Assembly (NCBI GenBank): GCA_027946555.1
Contig: JAPEVC010000370.1
Span: forward strand, 1 to 21,950
Origin: Gnomoniopsis sp. IMI 355080
Lineage: Eukaryota; Ascomycota; Sordariomycetes; Diaporthales; Gnomoniaceae
DNA length: 21,950 nt
Reading direction: 5' to 3'
Part shown: in pieces, positions 1 to 8,655 of the stretch
How positions within the stretch are numbered: the stretch's first letter is position 1
Layout: every line of letters starts with the position of its first letter
Translations under genes and position numbers: made by a program
Notes under the pieces: model-generated
What the model saw: the letters and a program-made list of their open reading frames with translations, nothing else
Databases searched by the model: none
Told to the model about the DNA's origin: nothing

Positions 1-65
1 CCCCCCCCCCTTTCTCTTCTGGCGGGTGCTCAGACCACATGTCGCCAGTCTTTCTCAACGTGAGC

Positions 66-652
66 CTATCTGTTGTTTATCTCGCGGATGTAGGAATTCA
101 GCTTCCTGTCAAACATCTCGCAGCGTATCGGCATCTCGAGCTGGTAGAATGGGTTCTTCATCACGTAGTCGGCGTACAGCTCGTAGATCCTCCTCGTGGT
201 GACGTCCACATTGGCCTGGGTAGTGTCTGTGAATACAAGGAACTTTGTGCCCGTCATTGTATTGAAGCACTGCAGTCGGAAATTCTCCGTCTCCATGACC
301 TCCAGACCAGACGACGGCTCCGGCCGGCTGGGGATGGCGCCTGGTGGTGTCACTACAGGCGGTGCCCGGACGGGGTTGAGACGCTGTGTGATGGCGTGGA
401 CTCTGTAAATGGTGTCAATTGACCAGGTGGTTTCATAGTCAGCAGAGCGAGGATGGCAGTTATGCCTCCTTACTTACCCATGAAATGTGCCTGCTATGAC
501 TAGGTAGTCGTTTGAGCTCAGCTGATTGAGACCCTCCTGGAATGTCCTGTTGTAGATCAGGCCTCCTGCCTTATTGATGATCATGAGGGCGAAGACAGTC
601 CTAGCAACTGTTAGTTTTGGAATAGTGAAAAGTACTGGCAGGACTCTCACAT
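66..652 (-). CDS. TRS23: TRAPP complex subunit Trs23 (TRAPPC4), three exons
   Basis: Exons are 652-651, 600-478 and 402-66 (minus strand), joined to give 153 aa. Trs23 is a longin-fold core subunit of the TRAPP complexes, the Rab GEF and tether for ER-Golgi and Golgi traffic. The N-terminus reads MTVFALMIINKAGGLIY, as in the family. The C-terminal half has GLEVMETENFRLQCF, TGTKFLVF, then RRIYELYADYVMKNPFYQ and LEMPIRCEMFDRKL, which are TRAPPC4 hallmarks. Intron 1 (650-601, GTGAGA...CTAAC...TAG) falls inside the start codon, AT|G. Intron 2 (477-403, GTAAGT...CTGAC...CAG) splits a glycine codon. The split start is inferred from family alignment; the only other in-frame ATG, codon 7, would cut into the first beta strand. 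At 153 aa it is shorter than the about 219 aa of yeast or human but looks complete. It is divergent from RPB4. Confidence 0.93.
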
Positions 653-687
653 GTTGGGCAAGTATGCTTCCTCCCGGCCCTGGTCAT
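651..687 (-). promoter_or_regulatory. Upstream ORF ending on the TRS23 start codon
   Basis: On the minus strand an ATG at 687-685 opens 12 codons. In spliced RNA they end in TGA built from base 651 plus 600-599. That stop overlaps the main start as ATGA (652, 651, 600, 599). In unspliced RNA the same frame runs on and stops at the TAG that forms the intron's 3' splice site (603-601). Whether the transcript starts upstream of 687 is not known. Confidence 0.45.
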
Positions 688-1264
688 GAAGGAGGATTAA
701 AGACAGATGGCAATTGGCAGAGTATTGTTGGCCTCATGAGCTCTTAATCTGCATAGCTCTGAGTCCTGGGCACCAGTCGAAGATGTCCAAGTCCAAAGGT
801 GAAAAGTTGTTTGATTTAACACATCAAGATGCTTGTGGTAATGGTGAAAGGGGGGATAGGTGCATTGCTTGAAGACGAACGAGTGAGGTTGAGAGAATTT
901 TACATCGACGGGGGTGTGACTCTAATAATTCGAATCCAGCGGTTGGCAAAAGCACTAGAGAGAGTGCTCGAACCTGGACTATCATCACACTCTTCACCAT
1001 TCTATCAGCAAATTGCGCGCCTGCAACCCATTCGCTTTTCAAGTAGCTGGCACCCCAGATTCATTGGTTTGAAGCAGCTTTGATTAGTCTTGCCTTCCGA
1101 CAATTGATTACAGCAAGTCGGAATTGTGGACAGGGTTGTCGCACCCTCCTCTCACCTCACGCGCAACCTGACCTGCTCCTCTTCCTGCCGCTCTCGCCTT
1201 CACCTATTGCGACAATCCATCACCACAACCACACCCGCCGTCTTCCACCTCCATAATCCTCACA
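653..1264. promoter_or_regulatory. Divergent promoter region, TRS23 / RPB4
   Basis: This 612-bp intergenic stretch lies between two divergent genes, so it should carry both promoters. The RPB4-proximal part (about 1140-1264) is strongly pyrimidine-rich, typical of a filamentous fungal 5' leader, and leads into CACAATGG. I see no clear TATA box. The small ORFs at 824-1083 on both strands have no recognisable protein features. Confidence 0.6.
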
Positions 1265-1854
1265 ATGGCCGACGAATCCAATGGTCAAGCCAATGGTCAC
1301 CTCCATGCCAGAGTCGAGCACCGCCCGAGGCGCGCCCCGACCTCGCGGCCCCGACCCCCGCCCCGCGGCGACGAGCAGGCCGGTGTGGAGCTCAAGCTTG
1401 GCGAATTCGAAGGCGTCGATACACTCACTCTGTCCGAGGCCTCGCTCGTCATCAACGCCCTGGTGTCCAAGCGCCGCAACGACCGCAAGGGCTTCCAGGA
1501 GTCTGAGATCTTGACCAAGACGGTCGACTACCTCGACGCCTTTGCGCGTTTCAAGCAAAAGGAGAACGTGGAGGCTGTCGAGCGCTTGCTGAGTTCGCAC
1601 AAGATGCTCAACAAGTTCGAGCGCGCCCAGATCGGTATGCTGCGCCTGCTCGGTTGCGGCGGTTGAGCTTTTGCTTTTCATTGTTGTTTTGTTGAATATG
1701 TCTGCTGATGCAGTGTTTCTGGCTACAATTTTTAGGCTCGCTCTGCTGTGACAGCGCTGAGGAAGCGAAGACGCTGATCCCCTCCCTGACCGACAAAATC
1801 GACGACGAAGTCCTGCAGGAATTATTGGACCAAATGGCTAAGTTGCAGGGCTAG
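1265..1854 (+). CDS. RPB4: RNA polymerase II subunit Rpb4, two exons
   Basis: Exons 1265-1634 and 1736-1854 give 162 aa. Rpb4 pairs with Rpb7 as the stalk of RNA polymerase II and acts in initiation, termination and mRNA export or decay. Visible family features are PTSRPRPPPRGDEQAG near residues 25-40, LTLSEASLVINALV (about 57-70), the helical core FARFKQKENVEAVERLL, and after the splice IGSLCCDSAEEAKTLIPSL. The last block appears only when the 101-nt intron (1635-1735, GTATGC...TTTAG, phase 1) is removed; retention stops after nine extra codons. The context CACAATGG supports this ATG. The first about 24 residues extend beyond what I expect for the family and may be poorly conserved. The gene is divergent from TRS23 and convergent with the 2574-4109 gene. 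Confidence 0.95.
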
Positions 1855-2573
1855 TAACCAGACTCCACGCGACACGCACGGGACCATCTAAGAAAGAGCC
1901 GGCGGAGCCTTCGATCCACGGGGTCGCGACGGTCTGCCGAGATTATTAGGGAATACTATGGTTCTCTGAACGCTCGTCAGACGGGACTAGGGTGTGTTTG
2001 GTGGGATAGTCACGACGTAAGGCGAAGGTCGCCATCGCGGAAACCGGAAATAGAGATCAAAACTACGGCAACGGTCAAGGCATTACGGTAAGGGACAACC
2101 AAAAAAGGGACGCTAGACTGAAGCGAGTTCTGCTTTTTCTTTTTCTCATTTTCAAACGGTGAGGGGAATTACAGCATAGGCCGGCGTTAACGGGGGAATG
2201 ATTTGATTTCGCGCTGCTTTATTTCTCTTCCGAGTCTCTTGCGGTTTTCCAGGTGTGTTGTATACCCCTCAAAGTCAGGTTGAAAAGCTCCAAAGCTGAA
2301 GAATGGAATGAATCAAGTGATATCTGATACGACAGAATCTTTTGAACTATGCTGGTTATGCTGATATTAAGTATTCCCCGGCACCCGCCATCCATTTTGC
2401 AACCTAAACTGCTATGCACCCCGCCGAGTTGCTCCTCTGATATCGCATCTTTGTCATGGAGAGCCCTGATATGATGAAATCATTTCGTTGCATCTATAAT
2501 TATAGATTGCTGCGCATGTCTTGATGGCATTTCCGGGTAATTACCTCGTCTTTTCGTACCATTGCGACCACCG
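1855..2573. other. Convergent 3' intergenic region
   Basis: This is 719 bp between the stops of RPB4 (+) and the membrane-protein gene (-). It should hold both 3' UTRs and polyadenylation sites. It has no supported gene; the short ORF at 2219-2419 (-) has no recognisable features. Confidence 0.5.
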
Positions 2574-4109
2574 CTACTTCCCTGACCTCGACGGCGTTGT
2601 ACTGGCGCCACTGTCATGACTCCTGCCTTCACCATACGATGTTATTCTCTGCGTCTTCTGAGCCGCCTCGACCACATCGATGCTCTTCCTCTTGTCCTGA
2701 CCACCAGGGCCAACAGTGCCTTGACGACTTACGCCAGAAAGGCGCAATCCTGGCGTCCTACTTATCTTGCCCTCGCCCGTGCTCTCACTCGCCTCACTGT
2801 CGCTCGTTTTGGGTCGTCTAGGTGGTGCGCTCAACGCATGTGAGGTCGAATCCGTACGTGTCAGCTCCGAGAAGCTCTTAATATTGCGTCTTACGGCCCT
2901 CTCGTAGTCTGCGGTGCTAGTGATGTGCTGGAAAGCCGCAGGGCCGCTGTCTGGTATGGTGGGTGTATATGAACTGCGATGGCTATCTCTTGGCGAATGA
3001 GAAACGAATGATTGTTGAGGCTGGAAGAGGGCTTCACTTGAGGGAGTAAAGCGCACAGCGCGGCTACCCGTGGGGACTGGGACCCGACCGTCGGCGCGCA
3101 GAGGGTCTGGGAGATTGCTAGCACGCCCCGGGTAGGCCATTGGAGGAGCAGCTGGGGGGGTAGTAGCAGACTTCACGCCTCTACTGGACGGAGTCAGAGG
3201 AAAAGGATAAGGAGGATCGCTCGCCACGTCGTCGTCCATGGCGCGTGGCGTCGGCGGCCACGGTTTGTTGAGATCTCCGCTCCTGCGCGGTGAGTCCGGT
3301 GCCCGATGTGGCGGCGGCGGCGGCGGCGTCATCACCACCTCAGGCTCAGGCGCAAACCTGGCACTTCTCACTGGGGACGACGCCTCCGACTCAATCGGCT
3401 TGTGCTGGTAGTGGTGGTGGGCCGGCGCTGGCGGCACGTAGTAAAAGGGCACAGCGGATCGCGGGCCGCGCATAGCGAAGGCTTCGCTGTCGCTGATCAC
3501 CTTGGTTTTCTTATGGCGCCACAGGACGATGAATAAAACGCCCATGACGAGCATGAGGATGGCGAAGCCGGTGACGATGCCTGCTATGAGGCCAATGGGA
3601 TAACTTTGGTTGTTGTTGTTGTTGTTGCTGTTACCATCGTCACTGTTGGCGCCTATACCACTACTGGAGGGTATTGCTGGTGAGAGTGGACTTGTCGCGC
3701 TGTTGGAGGGCTGCGAAATCCCGAAGGTGGTTGTTATGACAGTCGGAAGCGTTGTGATGAAGGAGTTTGTGCTGGTGGTCACGATGCCGGTACTAAGAGG
3801 TGGTCCAACGGAGGTTACGACCGTTGGGGTTGGTGTAGAGGGTATCACAGTCGCCATGGTGTCTGATGGGGCTGTAGTTTGTGAAGGTATCGCAGATGGG
3901 ATTGTGTTGGAGGAGACAGCAGAGCTGGTCGCCGAGCTCTGAGGTTGGTTGAGATCGGGACAGGTGACGCCTATCGCACATGGATCGATGGAGCAGCAGC
4001 CCAGAAAAGCGTTCACCCTACAAGAATACCACAGAAAGCCAGCGGGGCAGTCGTCTAAATCCCGAGAATGAAAGCGCTTTGGACTTAGAGTTGGAAGAGT
4101 TGCCGACAT
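2574..4109 (-). CDS. Single-pass membrane protein with six-Cys N-terminus and disordered tail
   Basis: One uninterrupted frame encodes 511 aa. Residues 21-51 hold six cysteines (21, 30, 38, 39, 44, 50) around WYSC and GCCSIDPC. I have seen this arrangement in many uncharacterised ascomycete membrane proteins. Residues about 55-155 are a Ser/Thr/Pro-rich stalk, likely O-mannosylated, followed by an asparagine run (162-167). A transmembrane helix spans about 171-197 (start YPIGLIAGIVTGF) and ends in positive WRHKKTK, which predicts N-out, C-in. The tail of about 310 aa is disordered, with polyproline and Ser/Arg-Pro motifs. The architecture resembles Mid2/Wsc-type wall sensors but no WSC domain is present. 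There is no cleavable signal peptide, so the single helix probably acts as a reverse signal anchor. Function is unknown; a sensor or adaptor role is only inferred from layout. Confidence 0.8.
   Translation of the reverse strand: MSATLPTLSPKRFHSRDLDDCPAGFLWYSCRVNAFLGCCSIDPCAIGVTCPDLNQPQSSATSSAVSSNTIPSAIPSQTTAPSDTMATVIPSTPTPTVVTSVGPPLSTGIVTTSTNSFITTLPTVITTTFGISQPSNSATSPLSPAIPSSSGIGANSDDGNSNNNNNNQSYPIGLIAGIVTGFAILMLVMGVLFIVLWRHKKTKVISDSEAFAMRGPRSAVPFYYVPPAPAHHHYQHKPIESEASSPVRSARFAPEPEVVMTPPPPPPHRAPDSPRRSGDLNKPWPPTPRAMDDDVASDPPYPFPLTPSSRGVKSATTPPAAPPMAYPGRASNLPDPLRADGRVPVPTGSRAVRFTPSSEALFQPQQSFVSHSPRDSHRSSYTPTIPDSGPAAFQHITSTADYERAVRRNIKSFSELTRTDSTSHALSAPPRRPKTSDSEASESTGEGKISRTPGLRLSGVSRQGTVGPGGQDKRKSIDVVEAAQKTQRITSYGEGRSHDSGASTTPSRSGK
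3608..3634 (-). repeat. AAC-type triplet microsatellite coding Asn
   Basis: A GTT repeat on the plus strand (AAC on the coding strand) encodes the polyasparagine run just before the transmembrane helix of the 511-aa protein. Repeat length may vary between strains without breaking the frame. Confidence 0.7.
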
Positions 4110-4293
4110 CTCTTGCCTGTGGAATGTGAGGCGCTTTTCGCGCGTGTGCTCGAATAAGACCGCCTGGGAGCTTCAGGTATCGCTTAGCGTGAGCTTCATG
4201 AAGATCAAAAATGAACTGTGGATTCAGGTCTGTGAAACAAAGATGTTGCTTTTCCAATGGCAAGTGGGTGGAGATCTTATTATGTTGCCCAGG

Positions 4294-4320
4294 TGTGATG
4301 TGATATTATGTGATGTGATG
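4294..4320. repeat. Short direct repeat of TGTGATGTGAT
   Basis: The 11-mer TGTGATGTGAT occurs at 4294-4304 and again at 4309-4319, a 15-bp period. It lies about 190 bp upstream of the start of the minus-strand membrane-protein gene. It could be a simple repeat or a duplicated binding site. Confidence 0.7.
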
Positions 4321-5244
4321 AAGCCAGCCCTCGTCGGCGACTATCAATTACAGGAGGATGATTTTGGTCGACGTCTGATAATTCAGACGAAATCTATTGC
4401 TCCCATCCCAGAGTCAATCTGGGGTTAGATCTCAGGCTATGCCTCTTTCCAGGAAATATAAACAGAAAACGTACCTGAGCAATGCGCATAATGGTTCGGA
4501 TGAGTGGCGGCCGCTCACTGTTCAAGAGGCCTCAATGTTAGTCGCGATATACACACCACACCCTATCACAGCTGTCAAATGCACATCTCACGTCAAACTT
4601 TATGCCTGAGCACGTATACAGCTGTCAGCCGCTGTCTGTGCAGGATCACCAACCTCTCACCTGCAGGGACTGCAGATGAGAATGAGATCCGCTGCCTCCT
4701 GATTGCACCCATTGCTACAGTCGTTCGCAGATCTGACAGCCGTTTCGGGAGCATCGAGATACAAGCATCCCAGCCTGGCGGTTGTCAAAAGATGCCAGCA
4801 AAGTGTGTCTCAAGCCCCCAAGTTGTGGACTCTGGTAACTAACTGTACGATCGTCGGCCCGCGCAGATCTTCGCAACAAACACTCACAAAATGGGCGATA
4901 TCACGAAGGGGACCCTCCATTTTCGCGCCTTTCCACTCAAACAGGTTAGCGGCTGGTTCGAGGTCAAGGGATTGGAACAGCTTGTTTCCCTGCTTCGTCC
5001 TAAAACTCGGTTTCCGGCATTTGGGACGACGACGACTACTACATCGTACGTCGATTTAAGGTTGCAATCCGGCTTTTCCAGATTTGCCAACAGATGACAA
5101 TAAGGACCCTAGAGAGCCCGGCTGTGTCTGTGTTCTATCTGATGGCGTTATAAGAGTAGTGAAGCTCGGATTCAGCGATGGAATACATAGCTGCCGCTTC
5201 TCCCACCACCCCACCACAAGACAACTGAGGGACCTGTTAGACAT

Positions 5245-5281
5245 ATCAGGTCAGATCTGTGCTAAAGTACCATGACCTGAT
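5245..5281. repeat. Perfect 9-bp inverted repeat, 19-nt spacer
   Basis: ATCAGGTCA at 5245-5253 is the exact reverse complement of TGACCTGAT at 5273-5281. No T-run follows and no gene is adjacent, so the role is unknown. Confidence 0.6.
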
Positions 5282-5990
5282 CTTATGCAGCTGACCCCTG
5301 TTCGAGATCTTGTCAAAGATTCTCAAAAATTTGCGTTCTATGAGCCTTGTCTCGCACCTCAGTCAGATCTTCAGCCTCATCCTCGCCCGATGCCTATTTG
5401 GGCTTTTATCCGCCCTCACCAAGCCTCTTCTGGCTCTGTCGGCGATTTTCTGTCGTACCAGCGACGAGCAATGCTACCCACCTCCATTTATGAAATCAGC
5501 CAGAAGTGGAAACCTTGCTATAATACCAGCTGTTAATATTCCAAGCTCCTCTCCACCTGAATTGGTAGAGATCCCAAGTCAAGCTCGCAGCTTCTCATTC
5601 AAAGAGGGCTGATTATCCGTTCCCGACTTCCTCGGTTCGGGACAAATGTCTACAACAGGTTTAAAGCTTAAACCGTTAATTGCGCTCCCGTGGCTGAGTT
5701 TGAAAAGCCACGAGTAATGTTATCGAACAGGAGTCCCAGCATAGTGGTTGTGGCCTTCACGATCCTGGTTTAATGGCTTCTGTTTGGAAGTGTCCATAGT
5801 ACGACGTTTGACTAACGCAGATCATTGAGATGAACCCTGGTACTGAGAGAAGAGTGTTCACGGGCAGGCAACGGACTCCTGATATTAGGAGGGACTGGAT
5901 AGGAGAATGAAAAGGAATACCATGGGCCTTGCTATCTTGAATCTGGAGGGCGTAGGCAGACAGCCCGTGAGGCGGAGCATGCACAGGCCC

Positions 5991-6000
5991 TACCTAGGTA
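5991..6000. repeat. TACCTAGGTA palindrome, copy 1
   Basis: This is a perfect 10-bp palindrome. The same motif recurs at 7213-7222 and 8010-8019, with near copies at 8246-8255 and 10294-10304. Motifs of this type are common in intergenic DNA of Sordariomycetes. Confidence 0.7.
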
Positions 6001-7017
6001 TTGTTCGTCATGACTTGGAAACTGACTTCCGAGGACAAAGGTTCAGGCCAATTTTCATCCCTTTCTTGTGCGCAATATAGGGTCACAGCGCAGCGTATCC
6101 TGCCGAGAAGAGTAAGGACCAGTTCCAAGGTTTTCTAACAAGAGTTTTGATAATCAAGCACAAGTTGTGCATCAAACCTCGTCCACGAAAATCCGCTCGT
6201 CCAAGCCGCGAGCCTTCATTGCGAGATGAAGGATGGCGAGAATGTGCTAGGTGTGTTACATCAGATTGGCAATCTCCTCTAAAGGCATATGAGCTGAGCA
6301 CACCAGCCGGAAGCCAGATAGCAGATTGCGACGCTATTTACTAGGTAACCTCCAGGACCCAGGTCTGGCAAAGAAAGCTTCGGTATACGACCATTAACTC
6401 AGCGAACCTCTTCATCAAGAGTTCTTCGGCACCAGCAGGCCTTGCTTGCTATTCATAAAAATCCAGGTATGGCTCCAGAGTGATGTGTCTCGGGCATCGA
6501 AGCGAGGTGACATTATCCGGATCGTCACCTGGGCAGACGGTGCAACATCGGACCATCAGTGCCGTTTGCACTGCTAAGCTTATGTTTTGACCTTTGACAT
6601 GCCTGCGTCTCAAAGGCTTGCATTCGGTCCATCCTGCTGATTAGGTACCGCCGATGAGAGTGTCATGGGCCTTTGGGTGGGAGGGGAGGAGGCGCGAGCT
6701 CCCTCTCGCCACTTTTCCTGCTCCTTCGGACGAGCGCAATGAATTAGGCACCATCAAACAACTCTCCACTGCCCAAGTTTCTCACCTGTACGGAACGGAG
6801 TATATCCGGGTGGTACTGGCGTCTGCGTAGCATGTCTCCGACTGAGATGTAGAGGCAAAGCGTATGGCTTCAGTCCGCGATCTTTGACTTTGGCGACGAA
6901 GAGATGCCGGGACAGGCACATATCGCCTGTTCCATATGACGGAGAATTTCTACACGGTTTGCCACTGATGATTGGAAGTTGGTCTTCTCTCCCTTCGGGA
7001 TGTCAGTTGGTCACTGG
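6001..7017. other. Intergenic DNA with no recognised feature
   Basis: About 1 kb with no open frame that looks coding. The longest frames (6083-6301 -, 6147-6344 +) overlap each other antisense and carry no motif. I see no transposon ends or tRNA. Confidence 0.4.
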
Positions 7018-7225
7018 CCAATAAAAGGGCCTTATACCCTCCGTTTCTGCACAGCTGAGTAGCTTCATCCATCATCATCTTATCAATATTATTGGGCCCT
7101 TTCATTCTTGCTTCGATTCTTGATCGTACGTACGATAGATTCCTGACCCTACATACTGATCAGTGCCGCATCCCAGCTCCGGAACACATTTCCGGATCTC
7201 AACCCGGACACCTACCTAGGTAGGT
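7018..7225 (+). promoter_or_regulatory. Promoter-like block A, related to block B at 8099
   Basis: It contains CCAATAAAAGGG, CCTTATACCCTCCG and AGCTGA, then a CT-rich tract, TTGATCGTACGTACGATAG, and a 14-bp palindrome CCTACCTAGGTAGG (7211-7224) just before an ATG at 7226. The order of motifs matches 8099-8240. The composition suits a fungal core promoter with a CT-rich transcription start, but promoter function is inferred. Confidence 0.4.
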
Positions 7226-7612
7226 ATGACTCCCGAATCTTCACCGGCACTTCCGAAATGTGAGACTCTTCGACCTCACATTTTCAACGATCTGATGTCT
7301 CTTACTCTCATGGTTTGTCTTGACAAACTCTCGTACAAAGTGGATGAACGACTTCTTGAAGAGTGCCTCTTCGACTTTGACGAAGGCGTAGTCGGGACCA
7401 GGGTTTGCCCGGAGACTGACGATGCCGAGGACAGTCACAGCAACTCATTTAGCAAAGGAGGAAAGAGACTGAGTGCCTATGTAGGGCTCTCGCTGATGAC
7501 TCGCTCAAGCTGCGCCCATAGTCCGTCCATTCAACTTAAGGCTGAGAAAATGGTAAACGCGGTGGAAGACTGGTATTGTAAAGAAGTCCTGTATCTGTCT
7601 TGTATTCAGTGA
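7226..7612 (+). CDS. Doubtful hypothetical ORF after promoter-like block A
   Basis: An intact 128-codon frame starts directly after the promoter-like block and encodes MTPESSPALPKCETLRPHIF and onward. It has no signal peptide, transmembrane helix or known domain. The opposite strand is also open without an ATG at about 7241-7445, and its codons (GAC TAC GCC TTC GTC, CTC TTC AAG AAG) look at least as gene-like. The real coding strand, if any, is therefore uncertain. Either could be an exon or a remnant of a decayed gene. I do not recognise the product. Confidence 0.2.
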   Translation: MTPESSPALPKCETLRPHIFNDLMSLTLMVCLDKLSYKVDERLLEECLFDFDEGVVGTRVCPETDDAEDSHSNSFSKGGKRLSAYVGLSLMTRSSCAHSPSIQLKAEKMVNAVEDWYCKEVLYLSCIQ

Positions 7613-7652
7613 TCATATGTGAATGGACTGGTCAAGGAACGATTGTGAGAAC

Positions 7653-7666
7653 GAGAGAGAGAGAGA
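7653..7666. repeat. GA dinucleotide microsatellite
   Basis: A short GAGAGA... run in intergenic DNA, downstream of the doubtful ORF at 7226-7612. Confidence 0.8.
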
Positions 7667-8098
7667 TAGTCGAAGAAGCAAAAACAAAAAGAGAATCGAG
7701 GTTCAACCAGACGTGTTTTGACGACGACGATAATGACGGGGTCACAAAGGGTTTGACTGTTCGAAAGCACTGAACAGAAGCGGGCTTACGGTCACTCAGG
7801 CCCTGCTAAACACATCAAGCTCCCAGCAGTCACTGCCAAATCGTGACAACCATTTTCTCTTCAAAACGGAAACTTATGACGAACGAGGATGAGAGCTTCA
7901 TTTCGGGAAGGCCAGCTACACCGACGTGGGACTGCGCTGGGCAGGTGTGATATCTCGATTGCGTTTCTCTTTCAGACCTTGGGACGGTTCCGTCCGGATT
8001 GGGCAAACGTACCTAGGTAGCAGTGTGAACAGCTTCACTTTTGAAGACTGCCAGTTCTGGCTGACCATCAGGGCAATACGAGGGCCTTCATGTGATTA
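7667..8098. other. Intergenic DNA between the two promoter-like blocks
   Basis: No coding frame or RNA gene is recognised. It includes a perfect TACCTAGGTA palindrome at 8010-8019, about 90 bp before block B. Confidence 0.4.
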
Positions 8099-8263
8099 GT
8101 CAATAGGGGTCAGAGGGCCATATTCCCTCCGGTCCTGCAAAGCTGACCCCCTCGGTAGCCTCGTCCGTCATTGACTAACCAGGGACAATAAGCCCTTACC
8201 ATTTTTACTTTGATTGTCAGTCGTGCATACGACTGAAACCTTACGTACCTAAGTAGACTCGTC
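8099..8263 (+). promoter_or_regulatory. Promoter-like block B, diverged copy of block A
   Basis: Shared ordered words with block A are AGGGCC, a TAT near CCCTCCG, CTGCA(C/A)AGCTGA, GTAGC followed by a TC-rich tract, TTGAT(C/T)GT and ACGA-(C/T)-GA. The near-palindrome TACCTAAGTA follows at 8246-8255, then an ATG at 8264. This parallels block A, where a palindrome precedes an ATG. Confidence 0.4.
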
Positions 8264-8655
8264 ATGTTTGCTCACATCGAACAAATGGTGGGGCTTCAGG
8301 TGAGCAACAGATAGAAGTTATCAGGTACTTAGATCTGGTCCGTAAAAGATTTGAGTACACTTCTATCTACTCGTATGAATTTTCTATGTGCTTCCTAACG
8401 CCGGACGTGCCTGCTTGGAAATGCTGTGTGCCCAGGTATGCGAATTGTTCAAAAAATGCTAGATTTGAAAAACCTCTTCTCTGATGCCATGGAAAACTTT
8501 GAGGTTCTCATAAGTATGCTTTCCAGGTTCGTATGGCTGCGTACCTGGATACATACTTCTTCGAAGGTGAGCTACATGAGACGTACGGTATGCACACCTG
8601 TTTCTCGATGTGCTCAGGTGTGTCTTTCTCCTTTCGGGATGGCCGTCAAGACTAG
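8264..8655 (+). CDS. Doubtful two-exon mini-gene after block B
   Basis: ATG at 8264 opens 12 codons (start MFAHIEQMVGLQ) ending at a GTGAGC donor (8300). A TTCCAG acceptor at 8521-8526 would join an in-frame exon 8527-8655 that begins VRMAAYLDTYFFEG. The result is 54 aa. A CTAAC branch-like site lies upstream near 8396, but other acceptors, for example at 8435, are possible and give early stops. No homology, domain or targeting signal is recognised. It may be a decayed gene or chance. Confidence 0.15.

Larger units (their letters stand above)
4110..5990. other. Gene-poor stretch upstream of the membrane-protein gene
   Basis: The first few hundred bases should include the promoter of the minus-strand gene that begins at 4109. 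Beyond that I find no recognisable gene. The open frames, such as 4891-5097 and 5084-5275 (+), are short and have no domain, signal peptide or convincing splice pattern. Small repeats are listed separately. Confidence 0.4.

Noticed and set aside
1..11. C homopolymer at the window start
   Set aside because: A short low-complexity run at the edge with no context to interpret.
1220..1681. 153-codon ORF antisense to RPB4
   Set aside because: It lies opposite conserved Rpb4 coding sequence and has no protein features of its own.
4891..5275. Two adjoining plus-strand ORFs as one spliced gene
   Set aside because: I found no donor/acceptor pair with a branch site that joins them in frame, and neither translation shows a known motif.
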